From NCBI GenBank assembly GCA_021325115.1, contig JAJPHU010000197.1, positions 1 to 34,596 on the forward strand: a stretch of DNA of 34,596 bases. The letters run 5' to 3'. Source of the DNA: Planctomycetota bacterium. GTDB taxonomy: Bacteria; Planctomycetota; Planctomycetia; Gemmatales; Gemmataceae. Below, piece by piece: positions 8,718 through 18,216 of this stretch (positions are counted from its first letter, which is position 1; every line of letters begins with the position of its first letter). The notes under the pieces were generated by a model. That model had not been told where the DNA came from, did not search any database, and was given only the letters and a program-made list of their open reading frames with translations. The translations under genes and the position numbers were made by a program.

Positions 8718-9581
8718 ATGACTCACGATCATTCACATGGCGATCGCAACGCCTACTACCTCAATCAGCTGTTCACCATTGCCGTGTGCGGTGCGCTGGG
8801 CGGCGTGGCCGTCATGCTGTGGTGGAGCGGTACGATCCGCCTCATGCTGCATCCGAAATTTTTCCTGTGGGTGCTGTTGGGCGGCATCGCGCTGTTGGTG
8901 TTGGTAGTCCTTCGTGCCGTCGCTGTATGGCGCTCCATCGATGAGTTGGCCGCTGTATCGGATCATGTACATGATCACGAAGATTGTGGCCACGAACACG
9001 AACCTTGTCATCATCACGCTCATGAGCACGGCCATGAGCATGGCTGGCAACCCTGGCGTTACGTGGTGTTGCTGCTGCCTGTGGTGCTGTACCTTTTGAA
9101 CCTGCCCAATCAGGGTTTTTCAGCAGATGCCGGCGGCAGCGAATTGAACCGACTGTCTCTGAGCGCTCCGGAGTCTGTGCGTGCGACCGGGCAAGCGAGT
9201 GTCGGTTTTGTGGAGTTACAGCAAGCATCGCTGACGCCGGAAAGCCGCGATTATTACGAGGGCAAGACCGTCACGCTGACCGGTCAGTATTTAGCCTACA
9301 GTCCCAAGCGTTTCACCCTGCGGCGCTACAAGATCGCCTGCTGTGCCGCCGATGCTGTCAAGCTCGATGCTGTTATCATGGTCGATGACAAAGCCGCGGA
9401 AAAGGTCGATCCCGACACGTATCGCGATAAGTGGGTGGAAGTGACAGGCCGTATCCACTTCTTTCCCAAACCGGGCAGCAACGAGTTCATTACGGCCCTG
9501 ATTCTGTATCCGACAAAGGATGAGCCGATCAGCCAGCTCGTCAAGATCATCCCACCACCTGCAACACCGTGGTTGAATTAA
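8718..9581 (+). CDS. TIGR03943-family His-rich membrane protein, partner of the permease
   Basis: This 287-residue protein is of the DUF1980/TIGR03943 type (Bacillus YcgQ-like), regularly found next to YraQ/YcgR permeases. The N-terminus MTHDHSHGD is His-rich. Membrane segments lie at about 20-38, 48-70 and 114-128. Between the second and third is a striking metal-binding stretch at residues 82-109 with more than ten His plus Cys, Asp and Glu. The C-terminal domain includes the family motif KIACCAADA and VEVTGRIHF, an OB-like fold outside or at the membrane. The cluster suggests binding of zinc or a similar transition metal; the family role with the permease is not proven. The ribosome binding site AAGGAGG with 8-base spacing is the strongest in this region, directly after the terminator-like hairpin. 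Confidence 0.9.
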   Translation: MTHDHSHGDRNAYYLNQLFTIAVCGALGGVAVMLWWSGTIRLMLHPKFFLWVLLGGIALLVLVVLRAVAVWRSIDELAAVSDHVHDHEDCGHEHEPCHHHAHEHGHEHGWQPWRYVVLLLPVVLYLLNLPNQGFSADAGGSELNRLSLSAPESVRATGQASVGFVELQQASLTPESRDYYEGKTVTLTGQYLAYSPKRFTLRRYKIACCAADAVKLDAVIMVDDKAAEKVDPDTYRDKWVEVTGRIHFFPKPGSNEFITALILYPTKDEPISQLVKIIPPPATPWLN

Positions 9582-9589
9582 AAGTCAAA

Positions 9590-9799
9590 CGAACCACAGA
9601 GTTACAGAGAATACAGATAAGGAGTCAATGTTTAGGGCTAGCGGACTTTCCCCTCCCCCCACGAGGGGGGAGGGTTCGGGTGGGGGTAAAACGCCTGGAT
9701 TTCTCTGCTCTTTTCCCCCTACCCCCGCCCTCCCCCACAAAGGGGGAGGGAGAAAAGAACAGACCGATTCAACCGTCCCCAGTATAACTCTGTGGTTCG
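9590..9799. repeat. 210-bp modular element with 15-bp terminal inverted repeats
   Basis: Perfect terminal inverted repeats CGAACCACAGAGTTA (9590-9604 and, inverted, 9785-9799) flank two internal GC palindromes: CCTCCCCCCACGAGGGGGGAGG around 9652-9673 and CCCTCCCCC-ACAAA-GGGGGAGGG at 9728-9750. A module starting TTAGGGCTAGCGGACTTT at 9632 recurs in opposite orientation inside 29900-30145. The element fills the whole gap between two convergent genes and abuts the threonine aldolase stop codon. There is no coding capacity. It is MITE-like or REP-like by structure and may also act as a bidirectional terminator. Confidence 0.85.
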
Positions 9800-9800
9800 C

Positions 9801-10841
9801 TTAGCGTCGAAGGATGCGGCGGATCACTTCGGCGGCACGTTCAGCCTGTGCTGTGGAAACATCAAGGTGCGTGCAGGCCCGCAAGGTTTGCGGTCCTGCC
9901 GCGTGGACCAGCACGCCCTGTTCCTTCAACGCCGCAGCCACGTCTTTGGCCGTGCCCACTTCGTGCTCGACGCGGAACCAGATCAGATTCGTTTCCACTT
10001 CCGGTGGTACTAACTGCAATCCCGGCGTGTCAGCGATGGCCTGGGCAATCACCTGAGCATTGTGATGGTCCTCGGCCAGGCGATCGATGTGATGCTCGAG
10101 CGCATACAGTGCCGCAGCCGCCAGTACGCCGGCCTGACGCATACCGCCGCCGAACAACTTGCGGATGCGTCGTGCCTGCGTCATCAACTCGCGCGGCCCC
10201 GCCAGTGCCGAGCCAACCGGCGCGCCCAGTCCTTTGCTGAAGCACACCGACACAGTATCGAATAATGCCCCCCATCGCTTCGCTGGAATGCCCGTGGCGA
10301 CGATGGCGTTCCATAGCCGTGCTCCGTCAAGGTGCAGCATCAAGCCATGCTTGCGCGTCCAGGCGTGGATGGCCTGGATTTTGTCGAAGGGATAGACACG
10401 ACCGCCGCCGCGATTGTGCGTGTTCTCCAGGCACACCAGCCGCGTCCGTACTTGATGATCGTCGTCGGGCCGGATCTTGTCCTCGAGCTGCGTCACGTCC
10501 AGGATGCCGCAAGCGCCATCAAGTGTGCGGCAGGTAACGCCACTGTGAATGGCCGGGCCACCGGCTTCGTAGTTATAAATGTGACAATTGACATCGCAAA
10601 TAAGTTCATCACCGGGCCGTGTATGGACCCGGACGGCGATCTGATTAGACATGGTACCTGACGGCACGAACAGAGCTGCTTCCTTGCCGAGCAGCCCGGC
10701 AATGCGCTCTTCCAAACGATTAACAGTGGGATCTTCACCAAAGACATCATCGCCGACCTCGGCAGTGTGCATGGCGGCACGCATAGCAGGAGTCGGACGA
10801 GTCACGGTGTCGCTGCGTAGATCAATGAACGGTTCCGACAT
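9801..10841 (-). CDS. ltaE: Low-specificity L-threonine aldolase (PLP enzyme)
   Basis: This enzyme would split L-threonine or L-allo-threonine into glycine and acetaldehyde. The 346-residue protein has the family pattern: [18 protein letters not shown] at the N-terminus, [16 protein letters not shown], the PLP-stacking His88 in NCHIYNYE, D172 in [11 protein letters not shown], and the PLP lysine K203 in [25 protein letters not shown] at 10841 is taken as the start because AAGGAG lies 6-7 bases before it; the open frame continues 32 codons upstream, but that part is not family-like. The gene is divergent from the DUF1559 gene and its stop codon touches the repeat element at 9590-9799. Standalone metabolic gene. 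Confidence 0.95.
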   Translation of the reverse strand: MSEPFIDLRSDTVTRPTPAMRAAMHTAEVGDDVFGEDPTVNRLEERIAGLLGKEAALFVPSGTMSNQIAVRVHTRPGDELICDVNCHIYNYEAGGPAIHSGVTCRTLDGACGILDVTQLEDKIRPDDDHQVRTRLVCLENTHNRGGGRVYPFDKIQAIHAWTRKHGLMLHLDGARLWNAIVATGIPAKRWGALFDTVSVCFSKGLGAPVGSALAGPRELMTQARRIRKLFGGGMRQAGVLAAAALYALEHHIDRLAEDHHNAQVIAQAIADTPGLQLVPPEVETNLIWFRVEHEVGTAKDVAAALKEQGVLVHAAGPQTLRACTHLDVSTAQAERAAEVIRRILRR

Positions 10842-10984
10842 GAGGATCTCCTTTACGTTAATCGTAACGGTGAATAGGGGAGAACGGGCTGCCTCAGCCG
10901 GCTGGGTCAGCTCTACCAGCCGGCTGACGTGGGCCATTTGTCTCCTTCGGAAAAAAGAGAAAAAGAAATTTTATTGTTTTTTGA

Positions 10985-11013
10985 TTGACAAACTCCTCTG
11001 GCCCGGTTCTACT
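10985..11013 (+). promoter_or_regulatory. Probable sigma-70 promoter of DUF1559 gene 1
   Basis: A consensus -35 box TTGACA (10985-10990) is followed after 17 bases by TCTACT (11008-11013), a four-of-six match to the -10 box. It lies about 49 bases upstream of the DUF1559 start codon, in an AT-rich patch that contrasts with the surrounding GC-rich DNA. Confidence 0.6.
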
Positions 11014-11061
11014 CATAGATGTTCCCGTTGTTTCATCTTATTTTCGGCAAAGGAGAAGCCC

Positions 11062-12066
11062 ATGACACGCCGACGTTCCGCTTTCACCTTGATCGAGCTG
11101 TTGGTGGTGATCGCCATCATTGCCATCCTGATCGGCCTGCTGTTGCCGGCCGTGCAAAAAGTTCGCGAAGCCGCTGCACGTACGCAATGCAGCAATAACC
11201 TCAAACAATTCGGCCTCGCCACGCACAACTGCCATGATACCTACAATGTTCTGCCGCCCGCTCTTGGCACCTTTCCAGGACCGCCTTCCGATCCGGGAAA
11301 CGGAAAGGCTTTTGGCAACGGCCTGTTCTTCTTCCTGCCTTTTATGGAGCAGCAAAATCTTTATAACGCTTCCGTAGGGACGCTTATCGGCTACACAGGC
11401 GTATATTGCCCGCTCAACAACGGCATTTTCACCCAGCCGATCAAGACGTTCGCTTGCCCTTCCGATCCCAGCCAGAGCAACGGCCTGGTACAAGATCCCG
11501 GCGGCAACGGCTTTAGTTGGGGTGTGGGCAATTATTCTTTCAACGCCCTGATTTTCAGCCAGGAAAATGGCATCACCCAAACCACTCCGCCGGCCTCGGA
11601 TGGCAAGGGTTACAGTCCATATGGGGCAGCGCGCATTCCCGCGTCCATTCCCGATGGCCTGTCGAACACGATACTGGCTACCGAGCGATACGGGCTTTGC
11701 ACCAATAGCACCAGCCAGGCTGTCTTCGGACCTTACGGTGGCAGTTTCTGGGCCTACTGTGCTCTGTCCTCGCCGCAGCTGCCGGCGCCGATGCAGTATC
11801 CTATGCCGGTCTATCCGGGTTTCCAGATCGCTTTCTTCGCTCCCTATTCAGCAACCGCTGTTGGGCCGGCCTCCATCTTCCAGATCCAACCCACTCCCTA
11901 CAAAGGTAACTGCGATCCCTTCCGCGCCTCGTCGCCGCACACCGGAGCGATCCTCGCCCTTCTGTGCGATGGTAGTGTTCGCACCATCGCCCAGGGACTT
12001 AGCCCGAACACCTGGTGGTGGGCCTGTACGCCTATGGGCGGCGAAGTGCTCGGTCCCGACTGGTGA
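11062..12066 (+). CDS. DUF1559 pseudopilin-like protein 1
   Basis: This is a 334-residue planctomycete DUF1559 protein. The N-terminus is a type IV pilin/pseudopilin signal: basic MTRRRSA then [20 protein letters not shown], with the expected cleavage before F and glutamate at mature position +5; Ala instead of Gly is at -1. The motif [11 protein letters not shown] follows the helix. The C-terminus has the family ending with [10 protein letters not shown] and [16 protein letters not shown]. It is probably exported and anchored through the hydrophobic helix and could assemble as a pilin-like fibre or surface subunit; the function is not known. ATG 11062 is selected by the AAAGGAG site and the pilin signal. 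It is followed after 30 bases by lipoprotein 1, the usual planctomycete arrangement, and is a paralogue of the gene at 15410. Confidence 0.95.
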   Translation: MTRRRSAFTLIELLVVIAIIAILIGLLLPAVQKVREAAARTQCSNNLKQFGLATHNCHDTYNVLPPALGTFPGPPSDPGNGKAFGNGLFFFLPFMEQQNLYNASVGTLIGYTGVYCPLNNGIFTQPIKTFACPSDPSQSNGLVQDPGGNGFSWGVGNYSFNALIFSQENGITQTTPPASDGKGYSPYGAARIPASIPDGLSNTILATERYGLCTNSTSQAVFGPYGGSFWAYCALSSPQLPAPMQYPMPVYPGFQIAFFAPYSATAVGPASIFQIQPTPYKGNCDPFRASSPHTGAILALLCDGSVRTIAQGLSPNTWWWACTPMGGEVLGPDW

Positions 12067-12096
12067 AACGTGCGGCCTCACATTCAAGGAGTTATC

Positions 12097-12492
12097 ATGA
12101 CGAGACACTGTGCGAACGTGCTGGTGCTCTTGGGGCTGTTGCTGCCATTGTTATCCAGTTGCGGCCGCGGCTGGGGACACGTCTCCGGTACGGTACGCTA
12201 TCAAGGCAAACCGCTACCCAACGGTACCATCACCTTCTACGACGAAGCCAATCAGGCAGTTTCCGGCCACATCGAAGCCGACGGCAAATACACAGTAAAC
12301 AAGGTCGCCGCGGGCAAGGTCAAAGTCACCGTCACCGCCCCCATGCCCGTTTTCCTGCCAGGCGATCAAACTGCCAAAAAACAGTTCGTCAACATGCCGA
12401 ACTTGCCCGCTCACTATGCTGACGCTGAAAAATCGGGACTGGAGCGCAGCGTGAAGCCAGGGAGTCAAACAATCGACTTTGACCTCAATTAA
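12097..12492 (+). CDS. Transthyretin-like (carboxypeptidase regulatory-like) lipoprotein 1
   Basis: This is a small lipoprotein of 131 residues. The signal peptide MTRHCANVLVLLGLLLPLLSSC ends in a lipobox with the acylated Cys. A beta-sandwich domain follows with the typical pattern VSGTVRYQGKPLPNGTITFYDE, then DGKYTVNKVAAGKVKVTV. Such proteins are almost always coupled to DUF1559 genes in planctomycetes. They may bind the pseudopilin or an envelope polymer, but this is not shown. The start is chosen at 12097 because AAGGAG precedes it; an in-frame ATG at 12070 would add nine residues before the signal peptide. Paralogue of the gene at 16463. Confidence 0.93.
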   Translation: MTRHCANVLVLLGLLLPLLSSCGRGWGHVSGTVRYQGKPLPNGTITFYDEANQAVSGHIEADGKYTVNKVAAGKVKVTVTAPMPVFLPGDQTAKKQFVNMPNLPAHYADAEKSGLERSVKPGSQTIDFDLN

Positions 12493-12502
12493 CAAACGGT
12501 TG

Positions 12503-12566
12503 GCGGGGAGGGCGTTGACACATCCCGGCAGGACAACCTGCCAGGGCGTGTCAACGCCCTCCCCGC
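12503..12566. terminator. Long perfect hairpin after lipoprotein 1
   Basis: A 19-bp perfect inverted repeat (12503-12521 and 12548-12566, containing GGGGAGGGCGTTGACAC) encloses a second short stem GGCAGG/CCTGCC with loop ACAA. The hairpin lies between the lipoprotein stop and the ribosome binding site of the next gene. There is no U-tract, so it may be a transcript-end stabiliser or a mobile palindrome rather than a classical terminator. Confidence 0.7.
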
Positions 12567-12596
12567 TGCCATATCTCCAGAGAAAGGACCATGAAG

Positions 12597-13898
12597 ATGC
12601 GCGCATGGCTGACAGGTTTCTTGTTCGTGATGGCGTTCCTCCGCCCGTGCTTCGTCCGGGCTGACTTGGCCGAGTACCTCCGCAAGCCGGAGCCGGTCTT
12701 CGCCTGGAAGCTGGCCGAGAAGATCGAACGCGACGGCGATGTCATTTATAACATTCAATTAGTATCGCAAAAATGGCAAAATATCACCTGGAAGCACGTG
12801 CTCCAGGTCTTTCAGCCCAAAGGAGTGCGTCCGGCGCCGGTCTTGTTGCTGCGCAATCAAGGTGGCCGGCCCGTGCCGAAAAACATGGCGCTGGATCTGG
12901 AGCTGGCACGGAAAGTACAAGCGCCCTGCGCTTGCCTGTACGGCATTCCCAATCAGCCTCTCCTGGGTGGTAAGACCGAAGACGCCCTCATTGCCGAAAC
13001 CTTCGTCCGCTATCTAGATAGCAAAGACGAGAACTGGCCGCTGCTCTTTCCGATGGTTAAAAGTCTGGTCAAGGCTATGGACGCCCTCCAGGCGTTCGCT
13101 CGCCAGGAGTGGAAAACTTCTCTCGACGGCTTCATCGTTACCGGTGCCTCCAAGCGCGGCTGGACGACCTGGCTGACGGGCGCCTCCGATCCGCGTGTCA
13201 AGGCCATCGCGCCGATGGTCATCGACACCCTCAACATGCGCCAACAGATGGACCATCAACTCGAAACGTTGGGCGCCTACAGCGATCAGATTCACGATTT
13301 CACCGAGCGCGGCCTGGTGCCGGTGCCGAAGACACCGGAGGGCGAGCGGCTGTGGAAGATGGTCGATCCCTATTTCTACCGCGATCGGCTGATGATGCCG
13401 AAACTGCTAATTAACGGCAATAACGATCCCTATTGGGCTACAGATGCGCTCAATCTGTACTGGGACGGCCTCAAGGGCGACAAGTGGGTGCTATACGTGC
13501 CCAACGCCGGCCACAACCTGGAGCAGAAGGGCACCGATGGCAAACCCGATCTCTCGCGAGCTATCCATGGTTTGGCAGCGTTCGCCCGGCACATTATCCG
13601 CACAAATCCCATGCCGAAATTGACCTGGAAGCACGACGACGCGGATGGCAAGGCGCGTTTGACGGTGCAATCCATGCCGCTGGCCAAAAGCGGACGCTTG
13701 TGGCTGGCCGAAGCGCCGACGCGCGATTTCCGCAAAGCCACATGGGTCTCTCGATCACTGGAGAGCAAAGACGGCAGCCTCGCCGCGGTGGTCGATCCAC
13801 CAGCCAAGGGGTTCGCCGCCTTCTATGCCGAATTGGATTACACCATCGACGATCTTCCGTATCATCTTTCGACCACCCTGCGCGTGATCGGCAAGTAA
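12597..13898 (+). CDS. PhoPQ-activated pathogenicity-related (PqaA-type) alpha/beta hydrolase
   Basis: This is a secreted protein of 433 residues in the PF10142 family, named after Salmonella PqaA. The signal peptide covers about residues 1-22. The alpha/beta-hydrolase triad candidates are S185 in TGASKRGWTTW, D277 in NGNNDPYW and H306 in PNAGHNL. The family's FAWKL and ITWKHVLQVFQP segments are present near the N-terminus. Its substrate is unknown; the fold predicts a hydrolase on peptides, esters or sugars. Two ATGs lie six bases apart (12591, 12597). The second has the better spacing (8 bases) from AAAGGA and is used here. The name does not imply virulence, since the family is common in planctomycetes. 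The stop codon is inside a 27-bp hairpin arm. Confidence 0.92.
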   Translation: MRAWLTGFLFVMAFLRPCFVRADLAEYLRKPEPVFAWKLAEKIERDGDVIYNIQLVSQKWQNITWKHVLQVFQPKGVRPAPVLLLRNQGGRPVPKNMALDLELARKVQAPCACLYGIPNQPLLGGKTEDALIAETFVRYLDSKDENWPLLFPMVKSLVKAMDALQAFARQEWKTSLDGFIVTGASKRGWTTWLTGASDPRVKAIAPMVIDTLNMRQQMDHQLETLGAYSDQIHDFTERGLVPVPKTPEGERLWKMVDPYFYRDRLMMPKLLINGNNDPYWATDALNLYWDGLKGDKWVLYVPNAGHNLEQKGTDGKPDLSRAIHGLAAFARHIIRTNPMPKLTWKHDDADGKARLTVQSMPLAKSGRLWLAEAPTRDFRKATWVSRSLESKDGSLAAVVDPPAKGFAAFYAELDYTIDDLPYHLSTTLRVIGK

Positions 13899-13960
13899 GG
13901 GGTGTTGGCTTGTTGTTTGGCACGCTGCCTGCTTGCCAAACAACAAGCCAACACCCCTTA
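13896..13960. terminator. 27-bp perfect inverted repeat with 11-nt loop
   Basis: The arms 13896-13922 and 13934-13960 are exact reverse complements over 27 bases (start TAAGGGGTGTTGGCTTG). The left arm begins with the stop codon of the hydrolase gene. There is no T-run after it. It separates the hydrolase from chorismate synthase and would form an extremely stable mRNA 3' end, or a cruciform in DNA. Confidence 0.8.
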
Positions 13961-14007
13961 TGGTGGTCGCGTTGCAGAGACGACTGTCCTCTTGCTAAAA
14001 TCAGGAC

Positions 14008-15105
14008 ATGCCAGGCAACACTTTTGGAGAGCTGTTTCGCATTACCACCGGCGGCGTCAGCCACGGTCCCGGTTACGCTGTCATCATTGATGGTTGCCCG
14101 CCCGGAATGCCGTTGAGCGTGGACGATCTGCTGCCCGACCTGCGCCGTCGCCGGCCAGGCCAATCGAAAATCGTCACGCAGCGCCAGGAAGAGGACATGC
14201 CGGAGATCTGGTCCGGCGTCTTCGAGGGCCTGACGGACGGTACGCCCATTACAATCCTGTTTCGCAACACCGACCAGCGCAGTCAAGATTACAGGGACAT
14301 TAAAGATAAATATCGTCCTGGACACGCTGATTTCACCTTCGATGCCAAGTATGGCCTGCGCGATTACCGCGGCGGCGGCCGCTCCAGCGCCCGCGAGACC
14401 ATCTGTCGTGTCGCCGCCGGCGCTGTGGCCAAGAAATTCCTCGCCCGCAAAGGCATTCGCGTCCTCGGCTACGTCAAACAAGTCGGCGATGTGGTCGCGG
14501 ACATCCCGCACCCAGCGGCGGTGACGTTGGCCCAGGTCGAGGCGACGCCGGTGCGTTGTCCTGATGCCGAAGCCGCCGCCCGCATGATCGCCTTGATCGA
14601 GGAAGTGCGCAAGGACCAAGATTCCATCGGCGGCATCAGCGAGCTGGTCGCCGTTGGTGTGCCAGCGGGGTTGGGCGAACCGGTCTTCGACAAACTCAAG
14701 GCCGATCTGGCCAAGGCGTTGTTGTCGCTGCCAGCGGTGACGGCCTTCGAGTACGGCGCCGGCTTCGCCGTGGCCACGGCTCGCGGCAGCACCAACAATG
14801 ACGTTTTCATTCGCAAAGATGAACATATCGGCACATTAACAAATCGGCATGGCGGCATGCTCGGCGGTATCAGCAGCGGCGAGCCGATCGTCTGCCGCGT
14901 TGCCGTCAAGCCGACCAGCAGTCTGCCACGCCCGCAGCCAACTGTCACCCGCGACGGCGAACCAACCGAAATCGCCACACGTGGCCGGCACGATCCCTGC
15001 TTGTTGCCGCGCTTCGTACCTATGGGCGAAGCGATGATGGCGTTGGTGCTGGTCGATCACTGGCTGCGCTGGCGCGCCCAGTGCGGCGATACGGTGATTG
15101 CTTGA
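14008..15105 (+). CDS. aroC: Chorismate synthase
   Basis: This enzyme converts 5-enolpyruvylshikimate-3-phosphate to chorismate with reduced FMN, the last shared step of aromatic amino-acid synthesis in the cytoplasm. The 365-residue length is normal. The N-terminus has [28 protein letters not shown]. Other family marks are [38 protein letters not shown], the [14 protein letters not shown] and [14 protein letters not shown] segments, [16 protein letters not shown], and [13 protein letters not shown]. The conserved histidines (SHG near 19 and RPGHAD) are present. The start has only a weak ribosome binding site (TCAGGAC). There are no other shikimate genes nearby, so the gene is isolated from its pathway. 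Very sure. Confidence 0.98.
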   Translation: MPGNTFGELFRITTGGVSHGPGYAVIIDGCPPGMPLSVDDLLPDLRRRRPGQSKIVTQRQEEDMPEIWSGVFEGLTDGTPITILFRNTDQRSQDYRDIKDKYRPGHADFTFDAKYGLRDYRGGGRSSARETICRVAAGAVAKKFLARKGIRVLGYVKQVGDVVADIPHPAAVTLAQVEATPVRCPDAEAAARMIALIEEVRKDQDSIGGISELVAVGVPAGLGEPVFDKLKADLAKALLSLPAVTAFEYGAGFAVATARGSTNNDVFIRKDEHIGTLTNRHGGMLGGISSGEPIVCRVAVKPTSSLPRPQPTVTRDGEPTEIATRGRHDPCLLPRFVPMGEAMMALVLVDHWLRWRAQCGDTVIA

Positions 15106-15409
15106 GGAAGGTCAAACCATGATCTGGTCCGATCCGAAGCTCTGACCGTTTCGGATACGGTCCCGATGCCGTCAATCAGCTCATCGACAGAGCGAAGACG
15201 TTAACGGGAGAGAAGTCGCAAACTATCAGCACATTACCAAGGCGCAAAAGAGGAAAGAGAGCGTTTTCTTCTTTTCGTTGACGCCCCGATGGATTCATGT
15301 ATACTGAGGAATGCGAAGACGCATTTTTGCTCAACCTAATCCTAAAAACTCGTCGCCCGCACGGGTTTCGATATGCGGCTCCATGTTATATCTTTTTTGG
15401 AGGTATTTT
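15106..15409. other. Intergenic leader region before DUF1559 gene 2
   Basis: No complete gene was recognised. A short ATG frame at 15119 stops after eight codons. A promoter is seen at 15278-15305, and from there a leader of about 100 bases runs to the start codon. The 15110-15270 part has no repeat or hairpin that stands out. Confidence 0.6.
15278..15305 (+). promoter_or_regulatory. Probable sigma-70 promoter of DUF1559 gene 2
   Basis: TTGACG (15278-15283), a 16-base spacer and TATACT (15300-15305) match both sigma-70 boxes five of six. It drives the gene at 15410 with a leader of roughly 95-100 bases, much longer than for DUF1559 gene 1. Confidence 0.7.
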
Positions 15410-16351
<942 letters not shown>

Positions 16352-16382
16352 GCGCTCGGATAATACGGACAAATCCAAGCCG

Positions 16383-16425
16383 CGACCGTGAGGGGGCAGT
16401 GCAGCTAACTGTTCCCCTACGGTCG
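16383..16425. terminator. Hairpin between DUF1559 gene 2 and lipoprotein 2
   Basis: CGACCGT (16383-16389) pairs with ACGGTCG (16419-16425), and AGGGG (16391-16395) and CAGT (16397-16400) pair with CCCCT (16414-16418) and ACTG (16408-16411), leaving a 7-nt loop and small bulges. There is no U-tract. It may lower lipoprotein expression or protect the upstream mRNA. Confidence 0.5.
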
Positions 16426-16462
16426 TGGCGCGGACGGACAGATCATTCGGAGATCATTTATC

Positions 16463-16918
16463 ATGAATAACCGTTTTCCACTTCTGCGCTTGCCGTGGGT
16501 GATGTCTGCATTGCTCGGCACGGGCTTGCTGCTGCTGTCGGGCTGCGGCGGCGGCAGCACTGCAACGGTGTCCGGCACGGTCACTTATAAGGATAAACCG
16601 TTGCCGGGAGGCCTCATCACCTTTATGGCCGAACAGGGCGATGCAGTAGCGCGCGGCAAAATCGAGAAAGATGGTACCTATCGTGTCAACAAAGTACCTG
16701 TGGGCAACGTGAAGATCGGCATTCAGGCGTCTGAACCGCCCAAATATGGGGCGGGGATGATACCTAAGGAGGAGGCCGCGAAATTGGGCAAAAAAGCTAC
16801 CGCCGTGGATCCGGGAGACCACGTGACACTCCCCAAACAATTTGCCGATCCAAACAAATCTGGCTTGACCTACACGGTCAAGCACGGTCCTCAAGAACAC
16901 AATATCTCTCTCAAATGA
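16463..16918 (+). CDS. Transthyretin-like lipoprotein 2
   Basis: This 151-residue lipoprotein is paralogous to the one at 12097. The signal peptide ends in a lipobox LLLSGC followed by GGGST. The beta-sandwich domain reads VSGTVTYKDKPLPGGLITFMAE, then DGTYRVNKVPVGNVKIGI. An insertion of about 20 residues around 95-117 (KYGAGMIPKEEAAKLGKKA) distinguishes it from its paralogue. A GGAGA site precedes the ATG. The last codons overlap the TPR gene by four bases (ATGA), so translation of the two is probably coupled and the lipoprotein and TPR protein may work together. Confidence 0.93.
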   Translation: MNNRFPLLRLPWVMSALLGTGLLLLSGCGGGSTATVSGTVTYKDKPLPGGLITFMAEQGDAVARGKIEKDGTYRVNKVPVGNVKIGIQASEPPKYGAGMIPKEEAAKLGKKATAVDPGDHVTLPKQFADPNKSGLTYTVKHGPQEHNISLK

Positions 16919-18204
16919 ATGCGATTTCCACCGCGGGACGATGGCTCCGCCGCTGTTGGCCCGTCGGGATGCTGCTGCTGTTCGTGCTGGCCCTGGTTGT
17001 TTGGGCTGCTCTGCAGTTGGGGGCATGGCATCATTGGCGCCAGGCCCAGAAGTGCCTGGCCCAGGGCCGCGCCCGCCAGGCCCGGCAGCATCTCGCGTGG
17101 TGTCTGAAGCTCTGGCCCAACCGCGTCTCCGTTCATTTGCTGGCGGCGCGCGCCGCCCGGCAAGACGGCGATGGAGCCGAAGCGGAACGCCAACTCGGCG
17201 AAGCGGAACGGCTGGTGCCTGACGGTTCCGAGGAGCTGATCCGCGAATGGACTTTGAATCGTGCTGCCCAGGGTGACTTGACCGTGGCCGAGGCTCATTT
17301 GCGGCCCGCCATCCGTAGCCCGGAATGGGGACCGGCTGTCTGTGCCGCTTTGGCCGAAGGCTACCTCCGCAACTATCGAGGTCCGGAAGCTCTCGCTGTC
17401 CTGGATGTTTGGTTGGAACAGCAACCGGACAATCTCCACGCCCTGCTGTTGCGTGGCGATGTGTGGAGAAAGGCGGAAGCCCTGGCTCAGGCCATCCCCT
17501 GTTACCAGCGCATCCTGGATTTGGATCCGGAGCACGATCAAGCCCGTCGCTGGCTGGCGCTGTGCCTCTTGGACAACGGCCAACCTGCTGCGGCCTTGTC
17601 CCACTGGCAATATCTCCAGGAGCGCTATCCGGACGATAACGAAGTCCTTATTTCCCTGGCGCGTTGCCGTTTAGGGTTGGGCGAGAGTGAAGCGGCCCGT
17701 CGGTTGCTAGAGCACGTGTTGACCGTTCATCCCCACGAAGCAGCTGCCCTGCACACACTCGGCGCGATCCAGCTTCAAGCGGGACAGCTTGCCGAGGCCG
17801 AGATGCTCCTGTGCCGCGCCTTGCGAGTGGCCCCGCGCGACTACAAAATCAACATGCTCCTTGCCCAGGTCTATCGGCAGCAGCGGCGCATTGCTGAAGC
17901 GGAGAAACAAGAAGAAAAAGTACGCCGCCTGGAAGCACGCTGGAAACAGTTCCGCCAGATCGTTCGCAACCTGGCCGAGCATCCTCACGAGCCGGAACTC
18001 TTGTGCCAAATGGGCGAAGTGCTTCTCGACCTTGGTTACGACGACCTTGGTCATCGTTGGCTGCTCAGCGCTCTCCAGGAGGATGCCGCTTGCCGCCGTG
18101 GGCATGAATTGTTGGCTCGTTGGTATGAAGAACACCAGGACGCTAGCCGCGCCGCCTATCACCGCAAGCAAGCGAATACTCTTCTTTCGGCGGGTCAGGG
18201 ATGA
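16915..18204 (+). CDS. Membrane-anchored tetratricopeptide-repeat protein
   Basis: This is a 429-residue protein with one N-terminal membrane helix (about residues 17-36) and then about nine helical TPR-type repeats to the end. Repeat signatures include ALHTLGAIQLQAGQLAEAEMLLCRAL, ALLLRGDVWRKAEALAQAIPCYQRIL and LISLARCRLGLGESEAARRLLEHVL. The repeats would lie outside the cytoplasm and serve as a protein-binding scaffold. It starts inside the lipoprotein gene (4-base overlap, no own ribosome binding site), which points to translational coupling. A partner in assembling the DUF1559/lipoprotein products is a reasonable but unproven idea. Convergent with the tiny lipoprotein gene at 18217. Confidence 0.9.
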   Translation: MNAISTAGRWLRRCWPVGMLLLFVLALVVWAALQLGAWHHWRQAQKCLAQGRARQARQHLAWCLKLWPNRVSVHLLAARAARQDGDGAEAERQLGEAERLVPDGSEELIREWTLNRAAQGDLTVAEAHLRPAIRSPEWGPAVCAALAEGYLRNYRGPEALAVLDVWLEQQPDNLHALLLRGDVWRKAEALAQAIPCYQRILDLDPEHDQARRWLALCLLDNGQPAAALSHWQYLQERYPDDNEVLISLARCRLGLGESEAARRLLEHVLTVHPHEAAALHTLGAIQLQAGQLAEAEMLLCRALRVAPRDYKINMLLAQVYRQQRRIAEAEKQEEKVRRLEARWKQFRQIVRNLAEHPHEPELLCQMGEVLLDLGYDDLGHRWLLSALQEDAACRRGHELLARWYEEHQDASRAAYHRKQANTLLSAGQG

Positions 18205-18216
18205 CTGGCTGAGATG

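Noticed and set aside
13594-14826. Minus-strand frame of 410 residues antisense to the PqaA-type hydrolase and chorismate synthase
   Set aside because: Spans two real genes on the other strand with a hairpin between them.
15119-15292. Possible short gene remnant after chorismate synthase
   Set aside because: The first frame stops after eight codons and the following frame shows no domain; region interpreted as intergenic leader.
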